From Bacteroidales bacterium (GTDB lineage: Bacteria; Bacteroidota; Bacteroidia; Bacteroidales; B18-G4): a DNA stretch of 11,467 bases. The stretch spans positions 1 to 11,467 of the forward strand of contig JAGLEK010000613.1 of NCBI GenBank assembly GCA_023145125.1. Direction: 5' to 3'. The position numbers were made by a program, and so were the translations under genes. Each line of letters opens with the position of its first letter. Positions within the stretch are counted from its first letter, which is position 1. The notes under the pieces are model-generated. The model did not search any database and was not told where the DNA came from. It saw only the letters and a list, made by a program, of their open reading frames with translations. Below, in pieces: positions 1 to 6,077 of the stretch.

Positions 1-1
1 G

Positions 2-14
2 GAGTGCCTGGAGT
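2..14. repeat. 9-bp-period repeat downstream of the four-helix-bundle gene (cut by window edge)
   Basis: The first bases hold about two copies of a 9-bp-period unit (GGAGTGCCT then GGAGTTGGT), and the array may continue beyond the window. Bases 2-14, GAGTGCCTGGAGT, match the reverse complement of 439-451, GAGTACTTGGAGT, at 11 of 13 positions. The two sides of the four-helix-bundle gene are therefore partly inverted copies. Only two units are visible, so the tandem nature on this side is less certain than on the other. Confidence 0.45.
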
Positions 15-31
15 TGGTGGTTAATTATGCC

Positions 32-400
32 TCATGATCTCATTTTGCTAATTATGGATGTGAATATGGCAAATAGTTCTTTTGCTTCTTTCAGGATATT
101 CTTATCTGGCTCCGGATGATTATTATGAATTTCTATTACTAATTCAAGCCAATACATAGTTTCATTTGTTTCGGACTGACATATTTTAATACGATTAACA
201 AAATCAGCTTTGCTTCGTGATGTGTTTGCTTCCCTATAATTAGCCCCAATGCTTGTTCCTGATTTAACAAGTTGATTTTTAATCACTCTATACTCAATTG
301 TATTGGGTAAAGAAGATGAAAGTCTTATTATCATTATTGCAAATTTCTTTGTCCTGGTTTCCAGGTAAATACCAAACTCCTTATTATTCATAATACCCAT
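32..400 (-). CDS. Four-helix-bundle protein, S23/IVP-like (Avd-related fold)
   Basis: A 122-aa protein of the standalone four-helix-bundle family. This family is related to proteins encoded in 23S rRNA intervening sequences and shares its fold with the Avd accessory protein of diversity-generating retroelements. The recognisable core is residues 38-85, with a helix reading RVIKNQLVKSGTSIGANYREA, an S-x-S-K-x-DF segment, and NETMYWLEL near the end of helix 3. The whole chain is predicted helical, with no signal peptide or membrane segment. The usual KE before the NET motif is replaced here by SE. Two starts are possible, Met1 (400) and Met4 (391); neither has a Shine-Dalgarno sequence, and the longer one is kept. 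The gene lies 63 nt downstream of comF on the same strand and is bounded on both sides by 9-bp-period repeats. No rRNA, reverse transcriptase or variable repeat is nearby, so the molecular function is unknown. Confidence 0.85.
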   Translation of the reverse strand: MGIMNNKEFGIYLETRTKKFAIMIIRLSSSLPNTIEYRVIKNQLVKSGTSIGANYREANTSRSKADFVNRIKICQSETNETMYWLELVIEIHNNHPEPDKNILKEAKELFAIFTSIISKMRS

Positions 401-411
401 TTAATAAATTA

Positions 412-461
412 ACTTCAAGTACTTCAAGTATTTCAAGTACTCCAAGTACTCTAAGTACTTT
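412..461. repeat. 9-bp tandem repeat array, five units
   Basis: Five consecutive 9-bp units occupy 412-456 (consensus ACTTCAAGT; later units vary at positions 2 to 5), and a partial sixth runs to 461. Each unit is itself almost palindromic, ACTT-C-AAGT. The array fills most of the gap between the comF stop (464) and the four-helix-bundle start (400). The first two units are identical and the others carry one to two changes, suggesting growth by slippage with later decay. The period is far too short for a CRISPR array. Confidence 0.9.
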
Positions 462-463
462 CT

Positions 464-1153
464 TCACATCCTAGTAAAAGCAACCGCCGCCACACTCAAT
501 TTCACCCCCTCCACCTGCAGCAAACACTGGGCACAAGCCTCAATGGTTGCGCCGGTGGTGATCACATCATCCACAAGGAGTATGTGTTTGTTTTTTAACA
601 GGCTTTCGTCTTTTATGGAGAAAATACTCTCAACATTCTGCCATCGCTCATATTTCGATTTCCGTGTTTGTGTGCCTGAAGAGGTTTTTCTGTAAAGGAT
701 GGAGGTATTAACCTTCGCTCCGATCTTAGCTGCGATGCCAACGGCAATGATCTCGCTTTGGTTAAACCCTCTTTTCTTTTCTTTTTTAGGGTGGAGGGGT
801 ACCGGAATAATAAATGTGATGTCTTCACAAAGGTCATTTTTGGCAATTTCAGTTCCAAGTTCCGCTCCCAGGAAAATCCCTATCTCTTTAAAACCCCTGT
901 ATTTAAAACTATGAATAAGCTGCTGTATGGCGTTTCCCTTATTATACAGAAATCCGGTGATCACCATCTTCAGTGGAACCCGCCCCCAGAAAACCTGGGC
1001 AGCAGGGTTGTCACGGTCATTGGTAAAGCGGGCCCTGGGTAGGTGGTGTTTGCATTTCATGCATACAATATGCTCGTTCCTGAACAGGCTTTTTCCGCAT
1101 ACCTGGCATACGTTTGGATAAATCAGCGAAAGGAAATCAATTATGAGTTTCAT
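464..1153 (-). CDS. comF: ComF family protein (phosphoribosyltransferase fold)
   Basis: A 229-aa cytoplasmic protein of the ComF/GntX family. ComF relatives are needed for DNA uptake during natural transformation in several bacteria, while others lie outside competence loci, so the exact role here is open. The N-terminus has a small zinc-ribbon-like knuckle, C16-x2-C19 and C31-x2-C34. It is followed by the conserved F-K-Y-R-G segment (83-87), RGFNQSE (128-134) and the PRPP-binding loop ILLVDDVITTGAT (191-203). This is the full domain order at the usual family length. The start is the only Met placing the Cys knuckle properly at the N-terminus, and no Shine-Dalgarno sequence is evident. The gene diverges from the ABC transporter gene across an 84-nt intergenic space and is followed on the same strand by the four-helix-bundle gene. 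Its stop codon lies only 3 nt from the repeat array. Confidence 0.93.
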   Translation of the reverse strand: MKLIIDFLSLIYPNVCQVCGKSLFRNEHIVCMKCKHHLPRARFTNDRDNPAAQVFWGRVPLKMVITGFLYNKGNAIQQLIHSFKYRGFKEIGIFLGAELGTEIAKNDLCEDITFIIPVPLHPKKEKKRGFNQSEIIAVGIAAKIGAKVNTSILYRKTSSGTQTRKSKYERWQNVESIFSIKDESLLKNKHILLVDDVITTGATIEACAQCLLQVEGVKLSVAAVAFTRM

Positions 1154-1186
1154 ACATCATGGTCTTTATAACTTAATACCCCTTTC

Positions 1187-1218
1187 TTGATTTTGTTCCT
1201 TTTAAAAAACTAATTTTG
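1187..1218 (+). promoter_or_regulatory. Bacteroidota-type promoter for the ABC ATPase / rnr pair
   Basis: TAATTTTG at 1211-1218 is an exact match to the Bacteroidota -7 element TANNTTTG. A TTG at 1187-1189 sits 21 nt upstream, an acceptable spacing for the -33 element. Transcription would begin near 1224, leaving a leader of roughly 14 nt before the ATG at 1238. There is no Shine-Dalgarno sequence. Assigned by motif only. Confidence 0.6.
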
Positions 1219-1237
1219 AGTATTATTATCCTGTATT

Positions 1238-2971
1238 ATGTCCGATAATCCCCTGATCAGCATTCAAAATCTTTCCGTAGAGTTTAAAACGGAAGCAGGT
1301 ATTGTCAGGGCTGTTAATGATATCAGTTTTTCTGTAGATAAAGGCATTACAAGCAGTATTGTGGGTGAGTCGGGGTCGGGAAAATCCGTTACTGCTTTAT
1401 CTGTAATGGGGTTGATCTCATCCCCTCCCGGCATGGTCACCGGTGGAAAGATCTTTTTTCATACTCATGCCGGGCAACAGGACCTGCTTCAGCTCCCGGA
1501 GAATAAGATGCGCCGGTTAAGAGGTAATGAGATCGGTATGATATTCCAGGAACCCATGACCTCTCTCAATCCCGTTTTTACATGTGGGAACCAGATCACA
1601 GAAGTCATCCGGCAGCATAATGATGTTTCCAAAAAAACAGCAAAGGAGTTGTGTCTTGATCTTTTCAGAGAGGTTAAATTGCCACGCCCTTATGATGTTC
1701 TCCGCTCATATCCCCACCAGTTATCCGGGGGGCAGAAACAGCGGGTAATGATTGCCATGGCCATCTCATGCCAGCCATCATTATTGATTGCTGACGAGCC
1801 TACTACTGCATTGGATGTAACAGTTCAAAAAGACATTCTGAATCTTCTCCGCGACCTGCAACAAAAGTATGGTATGGGCATACTCTTTATCACACATGAC
1901 CTTGGGGTGGTAGTTGATATTACAGAGGAGGTGATCGTAATGTACCGCGGAGAAATTGTGGAATCAGGAAAGGTGAGCAGTGTATTTCATCACCCGAAAC
2001 ATCCTTATACAAAGGGCTTGCTTGCCTGCCGTCCACCACTTGATAAACGCCCTTCTAAATTGCTTACTGTTAAAGATTTTTTTGAGTCAGAAGAAAATGC
2101 AGAATCGCTTTTGTCAGAGGAAAATATTTTTTTGAAAGAAAAAGAGAGAATCGCTTATCATGAAGAGATTTATTCAAAACCCCCTATCCTGAAAACAGAG
2201 GATCTTTCTACATGGTTTCCTTTAAAAAAGAATATCCTTGGCAGGGCTCGTGGATATGTCAAGGCTGTTGATGCAGTCAACCTGGAAGTATTTCCGGGTG
2301 AAACACTTGGGCTTGTCGGTGAATCGGGATGTGGAAAAACCACCCTGGGAAGAACCATACTCAGGCTCATTGAACAAAATGCCGGCAGCATCATTTATAA
2401 AGGAAAGGATATCACTAATATAAACGGGCAGGAATTAAGGGCCCTGCGTAAGCGGATCCAGATCATTTTTCAGGATCCATACTCTTCATTGAATCCACGC
2501 TTAACAATTGGATATGCAATCGGAGAACCCCTGGTGGTTCATGGAATCTCAAGCGGTAAAAAAGATAAAGAAGACAGGATACTCCGGCTTCTTGAGCAGG
2601 TTGGCCTGGATCCCGATCATGCCGGCAGGTATCCCCATGAATTGTCAGGAGGACAAAGGCAAAGAGCATGCATAGCACGCGCACTTGCCGTTAATCCTGA
2701 ATTTATTGTTTGTGATGAATCTGTTTCAGCATTGGATGTTTCGGTTCAGGCACAGGTGTTAAACCTCCTCAATAAATTAAAGCAGGAACTGAGCCTGACC
2801 TATATCTTTATTTCCCACGACCTGTCGGTGGTTAAATACATGTCGGACAGGATGGCGGTGATGCAAAATGGAAAAATTGTTGAAATAGGTGATGCCGATA
2901 ATATTTATTCAGATCCAAAAACAGAATACACTAAAAATCTTATCCGGGCCATACCCGGAACTAATAATTAA
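1238..2971 (+). CDS. Fused dual-ATPase ABC transporter protein (oligopeptide/dipeptide type)
   Basis: A 577-aa cytoplasmic protein with two complete ABC ATPase domains, resembling DppD fused to DppF (the GsiA/YejF arrangement). It would energise import of peptides or related solutes. Domain 1 has Walker A GESGSGKS (43-50), Q-loop FQEP (103-106), signature LSGGQKQR (162-169), Walker B LLIADEP (182-188) and switch His220. It ends with the oligopeptide-specific HPYTKGLL motif (255-262). After an acidic linker (about 280-312), domain 2 has Walker A GESGCGKT (361-368), signature LSGGQRQR (469-476), Walker B FIVCDES (489-495) and His527. Both catalytic glutamates are present, so both sites look active. 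The Pro after the second Walker B Glu is Ser, a common variant in this subfamily. No permease or solute-binding protein is in the window, so substrate specificity is not known. rnr follows after 9 nt. Confidence 0.93.
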   Translation: MSDNPLISIQNLSVEFKTEAGIVRAVNDISFSVDKGITSSIVGESGSGKSVTALSVMGLISSPPGMVTGGKIFFHTHAGQQDLLQLPENKMRRLRGNEIGMIFQEPMTSLNPVFTCGNQITEVIRQHNDVSKKTAKELCLDLFREVKLPRPYDVLRSYPHQLSGGQKQRVMIAMAISCQPSLLIADEPTTALDVTVQKDILNLLRDLQQKYGMGILFITHDLGVVVDITEEVIVMYRGEIVESGKVSSVFHHPKHPYTKGLLACRPPLDKRPSKLLTVKDFFESEENAESLLSEENIFLKEKERIAYHEEIYSKPPILKTEDLSTWFPLKKNILGRARGYVKAVDAVNLEVFPGETLGLVGESGCGKTTLGRTILRLIEQNAGSIIYKGKDITNINGQELRALRKRIQIIFQDPYSSLNPRLTIGYAIGEPLVVHGISSGKKDKEDRILRLLEQVGLDPDHAGRYPHELSGGQRQRACIARALAVNPEFIVCDESVSALDVSVQAQVLNLLNKLKQELSLTYIFISHDLSVVKYMSDRMAVMQNGKIVEIGDADNIYSDPKTEYTKNLIRAIPGTNN

Positions 2972-2980
2972 TAGATCAAT

Positions 2981-5140
2981 ATGACAAAAAAAAGAAAGAA
3001 AAAACGTGGAGGTGGAGCCAAAAATATGTTCCGGAATAACATCCTGAGTATTTTTACAGCAGATCCGTTCAGGCTTTATAATTACAAACAGGTTTCAGCT
3101 AAGCTGATCATTAAGGATAAAGCCGGCCGTGACCTTGTGGGCACCATACTTGCAGAGCTCCTGAAAGAAGAGGTACTGGAAGAAGTCAGGCCCGGCAAGT
3201 TCAGGCTTAATGCAGCGTGGGCAAGGGAACAGCAGGACTATTCCAATACCATCACGGGCACTGTTGATATGAAAAATACCGGCAAAGCTTATGTAATCCC
3301 GGAAGATGACTCTGATGACATATTCATCGCTCCCAACAACACCTATCATGCCTTACACAGGGATATTGTAAAGGTTAGGCTTTTCCCGAAACGAAAAGAT
3401 AAAAAACCGGAAGGACGTATCGTAGTGATCGAAAAACGGGCGAAGGAACAATATGTCGGCATCGTGGAGATCTCAAAAAAGTTTGCGTTCCTTGTCCCCG
3501 ACAGCAGGAATATGCCAATAGATATATTCATACCCCTGGATAAGATTAAGGGGGCTCGTAATGGACAAAAAGCTGTCGCACGTATTACTGAATGGCCGGA
3601 GCAATCCAAAAATCCTTTCGGAGAGATCACTGACGTCCTGGGCAACCCGGGAGAGCATAATGTTGAGATGCAATCCATTCTTGCCGAACATGATTTTCCC
3701 CTGGCATTTCCCGCTAAGGTTGAGAAAGAGGCTGAGAAAATTCCCTGGAAGATACCCGAGGAGGAATACAAAAAGCGCCGGGATTTCAGGAATATATGGA
3801 CCATCACCATCGACCCTGAAGATGCTAAGGATTTTGATGATGCCCTTTCGCTTAAAAAGCTGAAGTCGGGAAACTGGGAAGTGGGTGTACATATTGCTGA
3901 TGTCAGTTATTATGTAAAGCCGGGGACGCCACTGGATGATGAGGGATACAGAAGGGCTACCTCTGTTTACCTTGTTGACCGGGTAATCCCTATGTTGCCG
4001 GAAAAGTTATCGAATAATGTTTGTTCATTAAAAGCCAATGAAGACAAGCTTTGTTTCTCAGCGGTTTTTGAGCTGGATGAAAATGCAAAAGTCGTCAGGC
4101 AGTGGTTTGGGCGAACGGTGATCAATTCCGACAGACGTTTTAATTATGATGAAGTACAGGAGATCATTGAAAATGGTAAGGGGGAATTTGCAGAAGAAAT
4201 AGGTGTCCTTCATCGCCTGGCTTCCGGTTTAAGGGATGAGCGCTTTAAGAATGGCTCTATTAACTTTGCCAGCCAGGAAGTAAAGTTCAAGCTTGATGAA
4301 GATGGCACACCTATCGGCGTTTATATTAAAGAACAAAAAGATTCGAACATGCTGATCGAGGATTTTATGTTGCTTGCCAATAAGAAGGTGGCTGAGTTTA
4401 TCGGAAAGAAAAAAGCACGGGAAAAGCCAAAAACCTTTATCTATCGTATCCATGATACCCCGTCACCCGAAAAGCTGAATACTTTTGTTCAGTTCCTTGG
4501 TAAATTGGGGTACACCTTGAAGATCAATTCACAGGAGAGCCTGGCAAAATCTTTTAATGATCTTTTTAAGCAAATTGCCGGAAAGGGCGAAGAAAACATG
4601 ATAGAAACCATTGCTATCCGCACCATGGCAAAGGCTGAATATTCAACAGAAAATATAGGCCATTACGGACTTGCATTTCAATATTATTCACATTTTACCT
4701 CTCCCATCCGCCGCTATCCCGACCTGATGGTCCATCGCCTGTTGGAGCATTATCTGGAAGGTGGCAGCTCTGCCAACAAGACAGTATATGAAGACAAGTG
4801 TGTACATTGCTCCCTTATGGAACGCAGTGCTATCGAAGCAGAAAGGGAATCCATTAAATATAAGCAGGCTGAATTCCTGCTCGATAAGATAGGCCAGGAA
4901 TTTGATGGCCTGATCTCCGGTGTCAGCAAGTGGGGAATATATGTCGAGATCATTGGCAATAAATGTGAGGGGATGGTCAGGTTACAGGATCTTAAGGATG
5001 ATTTCTATTATCTTGATGAAGATAATTACCAGGTGCTAGGATCTCGCTACGGACAACAATATAAGTTGGGTGACCAGGTAAGGATCAAGGTGAAAAAGAT
5101 CGACCTGCAGAAGAAGCAGATGGATTTTGATATTGTTTAA
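2981..5140 (+). CDS. rnr: Ribonuclease R (RNase II/RNB family 3'-5' exoribonuclease)
   Basis: A 719-aa processive 3'-5' exoribonuclease that degrades structured RNA and takes part in mRNA decay and rRNA quality control. Domain order: a very basic N-terminus (KKRKKKR, residues 3-9); a winged-helix-like domain (about 20-77); cold-shock OB domains (about 88-230); and the RNB catalytic domain (about 265-595). The active-site cluster is DPEDAKDFDD, with D278, D284, D286 and D287 matching the four metal-binding aspartates of RNase II. The substrate-clamping HFTSPIRRYPDLMVHR segment lies at 571-586. A C-terminal S1 domain covers about 637-717. The Lys-rich tract is at the N-terminus rather than the C-terminal tail seen in E. 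coli RNase R. The gene is 9 nt behind the ABC ATPase, suggesting co-transcription although the functions are unrelated. A convergent hairpin lies 48 nt beyond the stop. Confidence 0.96.
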   Translation: MTKKRKKKRGGGAKNMFRNNILSIFTADPFRLYNYKQVSAKLIIKDKAGRDLVGTILAELLKEEVLEEVRPGKFRLNAAWAREQQDYSNTITGTVDMKNTGKAYVIPEDDSDDIFIAPNNTYHALHRDIVKVRLFPKRKDKKPEGRIVVIEKRAKEQYVGIVEISKKFAFLVPDSRNMPIDIFIPLDKIKGARNGQKAVARITEWPEQSKNPFGEITDVLGNPGEHNVEMQSILAEHDFPLAFPAKVEKEAEKIPWKIPEEEYKKRRDFRNIWTITIDPEDAKDFDDALSLKKLKSGNWEVGVHIADVSYYVKPGTPLDDEGYRRATSVYLVDRVIPMLPEKLSNNVCSLKANEDKLCFSAVFELDENAKVVRQWFGRTVINSDRRFNYDEVQEIIENGKGEFAEEIGVLHRLASGLRDERFKNGSINFASQEVKFKLDEDGTPIGVYIKEQKDSNMLIEDFMLLANKKVAEFIGKKKAREKPKTFIYRIHDTPSPEKLNTFVQFLGKLGYTLKINSQESLAKSFNDLFKQIAGKGEENMIETIAIRTMAKAEYSTENIGHYGLAFQYYSHFTSPIRRYPDLMVHRLLEHYLEGGSSANKTVYEDKCVHCSLMERSAIEAERESIKYKQAEFLLDKIGQEFDGLISGVSKWGIYVEIIGNKCEGMVRLQDLKDDFYYLDEDNYQVLGSRYGQQYKLGDQVRIKVKKIDLQKKQMDFDIV

Positions 5141-5143
5141 AAA

Positions 5144-5178
5144 GTTTTGAGTGTTGAGGGTTGGGTGTTGAGTTATTG
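5144..5178. repeat. 7-bp-period degenerate tandem repeat after rnr
   Basis: Immediately after the rnr stop codon, five 7-bp units follow in register (GTGTTGA-like). Units 2 and 4 are identical, while the others differ at one to three positions. The stretch is G/T-rich and almost free of C. It lies between the stop and the bidirectional hairpin, so it is transcribed with the rnr 3' end. It looks like a decayed slippage repeat; no function is evident. Confidence 0.6.
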
Positions 5179-5187
5179 TCGATATTA

Positions 5188-5219
5188 CATGTCAAATGTT
5201 AAATATAACATGTGACATG
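5188..5219. terminator. Bidirectional hairpin between convergent genes
   Basis: A 14-bp stem (5188-5201 with 5206-5219) has a single internal A/G mismatch and a 4-nt loop AATA. The left arm is CATGTCAAATGTTA. It stands between the stop of rnr (5140, plus strand) and the stop of the 58-aa membrane protein gene (5235, minus strand), where a shared terminator is expected. No uridine tract follows on either strand, so it is not a textbook intrinsic terminator; it may instead protect 3' ends. Confidence 0.6.
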
Positions 5220-5234
5220 GATAATGAATCAGGC

Positions 5235-5411
5235 CTATCGCTTATTTTGGAGCATAAGGCCTAAGGCTGCTGAAATAATCGGGGTAAACATAAATCCTAT
5301 AAAGAATGTCCACTCTTCACCAAGGCGGCTTTTTTTACCTATCCTTTCAGCTACGATCAGGGCGCCGGTGTACCAAACAATAAATACTATAAAAAAGAGC
5401 AGTTCCTGCAT
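5235..5411 (-). CDS. Small two-helix inner membrane protein, 58 aa
   Basis: A short reading frame starts with ATG at 5409-5411 and ends with TAG at 5235-5237. The 58-aa product begins MQELLFFIVFIVWYTG and ends LGLMLQNKR. It has two hydrophobic segments, residues 3-20 and about 34-54, separated by a basic loop AERIGKKSR and an E-E-W turn, so it is a likely inner-membrane hairpin. The start lies 1 nt after the TAA of the PepSY-type gene (TAA-T-ATG), an arrangement typical of translational coupling, and this supports it being real despite its size. Tiny proteins of this kind, with a basic loop then F-x-x-P-I-I, are common in Bacteroidota. I cannot assign a family. Function is unknown, but it probably works with the upstream membrane protein. 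Confidence 0.75.
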   Translation of the reverse strand: MQELLFFIVFIVWYTGALIVAERIGKKSRLGEEWTFFIGFMFTPIISAALGLMLQNKR

Positions 5412-5412
5412 A

Positions 5413-5967
5413 TTAGTAAAAATATATTAACAAGTAGATCAGTGGGATAAGGATACCCAGGACAGTCAACCAGGCACCTCTTCCGGTAATGCCTTTCTTT
5501 CCCCTTACAAGGAACAGGCCGGTAATGGCCAGGGCAATCAGGGCGCCGGCATACAAATCCGAGAACCAGGTCCAGTATTTTATAGGGTTATAATGCAGGT
5601 AGTTCATTTCCCTGAACATGGAGCGTCGCCTTGTTTGTTCTATCAACCCTTCTCCTGAATTCAGGTTTACATATACAACACCATTTTTTAAAAATATCTT
5701 CAGGCCTTTTGCACTCGGGAAATAGTGGTTTTTATAGTTTTTACGCTCCCCGAAGTCTTCAAGCATGGCAAGGATCTCGCTCTTTTCTACTCCCGGGCGT
5801 AACTCTGTCTGGATATTTTTTGTTGTGATGATATAATTCGGGTTCCAGTCATCCAGGTGATTGATGGCAATTCCGGATATAGCATATACTAATGTAACCC
5901 CAAAGAAAAGGTATCCAAAATCGCGGTGGATAACCCTGAACCATTTTCTCCATTTATACTTTGCCAT
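5413..5967 (-). CDS. PepSY-associated TM protein, short three-helix form
   Basis: A 184-aa integral membrane protein of the PepSY-TM family. An amphipathic basic start (KYKWRKWFRVIHRDFG) leads into TM1 (about 17-36). A periplasmic PepSY-like domain follows (about 40-120), then TM2 (about 136-154), a basic loop RGKKGITGRG and TM3 (about 164-183). Histidines near the membrane faces are H14, H37 and H125 (YLHYNP). In larger PepSY-TM proteins linked to siderophore reduction, membrane-embedded histidines are thought to bind heme. Three histidines at such positions make a redox or heme role possible here, but that is inference. This is shorter than the four-helix siderophore reductases. The gene follows the OB-fold lipoprotein gene and a strong hairpin, and precedes the 58-aa membrane protein by 1 nt. 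Translation probably starts at 5967, preceded by a weak GGA. Confidence 0.85.
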   Translation of the reverse strand: MAKYKWRKWFRVIHRDFGYLFFGVTLVYAISGIAINHLDDWNPNYIITTKNIQTELRPGVEKSEILAMLEDFGERKNYKNHYFPSAKGLKIFLKNGVVYVNLNSGEGLIEQTRRRSMFREMNYLHYNPIKYWTWFSDLYAGALIALAITGLFLVRGKKGITGRGAWLTVLGILIPLIYLLIYFY

Positions 5968-5988
5968 ATTCTATTTCCATTGAATGAA

Positions 5989-6034
5989 TAAGGAATCAAT
6001 GATTATGTTTCGATACATAACTATTGATTCCTTA
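5989..6034. other. Long AT-rich dyad between lipoprotein and PepSY-type genes
   Basis: The left arm, 5990-6008, is AAGGAATCAAT-GA-TTATGT. The right arm, 6015-6033, is complementary except that the central GA faces an inverted AG. One more T-A pair closes the base. This makes a stem of about 20 bp with a 6-nt loop. There is no uridine tract on either strand. It sits 22 nt upstream of the PepSY-type start and could act as an mRNA stability or attenuation element, a protein-binding operator, or a remnant of a small inverted-repeat element. Confidence 0.7.
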
Positions 6035-6051
6035 AATAATCAGAAACAACT

Positions 6052-6068
6052 ATCTGTTACAGACAGAT
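6052..6068. other. Short hairpin just after lipoprotein stop
   Basis: ATCTGT at 6052-6057 and ACAGAT at 6063-6068 form a 6-bp stem with a 5-nt loop, 9 nt past the stop of the OB-fold lipoprotein gene on the minus strand. It is too short and has no uridine tract, so it is a weak candidate for a 3'-end structure. It is listed because it forms a tandem pair with the larger dyad at 5989-6034. Confidence 0.3.
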
Positions 6069-6077
6069 GATCTAATG

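Noticed and set aside
32..400. Avd of a diversity-generating retroelement, or an rRNA intervening sequence
   Set aside because: No reverse transcriptase, template/variable repeat pair or rRNA sequence is present; only the fold family is shared.
412..461. CRISPR-like array of short repeats
   Set aside because: The units are 9 bp, contiguous and without spacers, so this is a simple tandem repeat.
3346..3810. Long antisense open frame (154 aa) inside rnr
   Set aside because: It lies wholly within a well-supported gene, has no recognisable motifs or start signals, and reads as a frame shadow.
5212..5430. Plus-strand frame of 72 aa after rnr
   Set aside because: It overlaps the better supported 58-aa minus-strand membrane protein and starts inside the terminator hairpin; its residue pattern is not protein-like.
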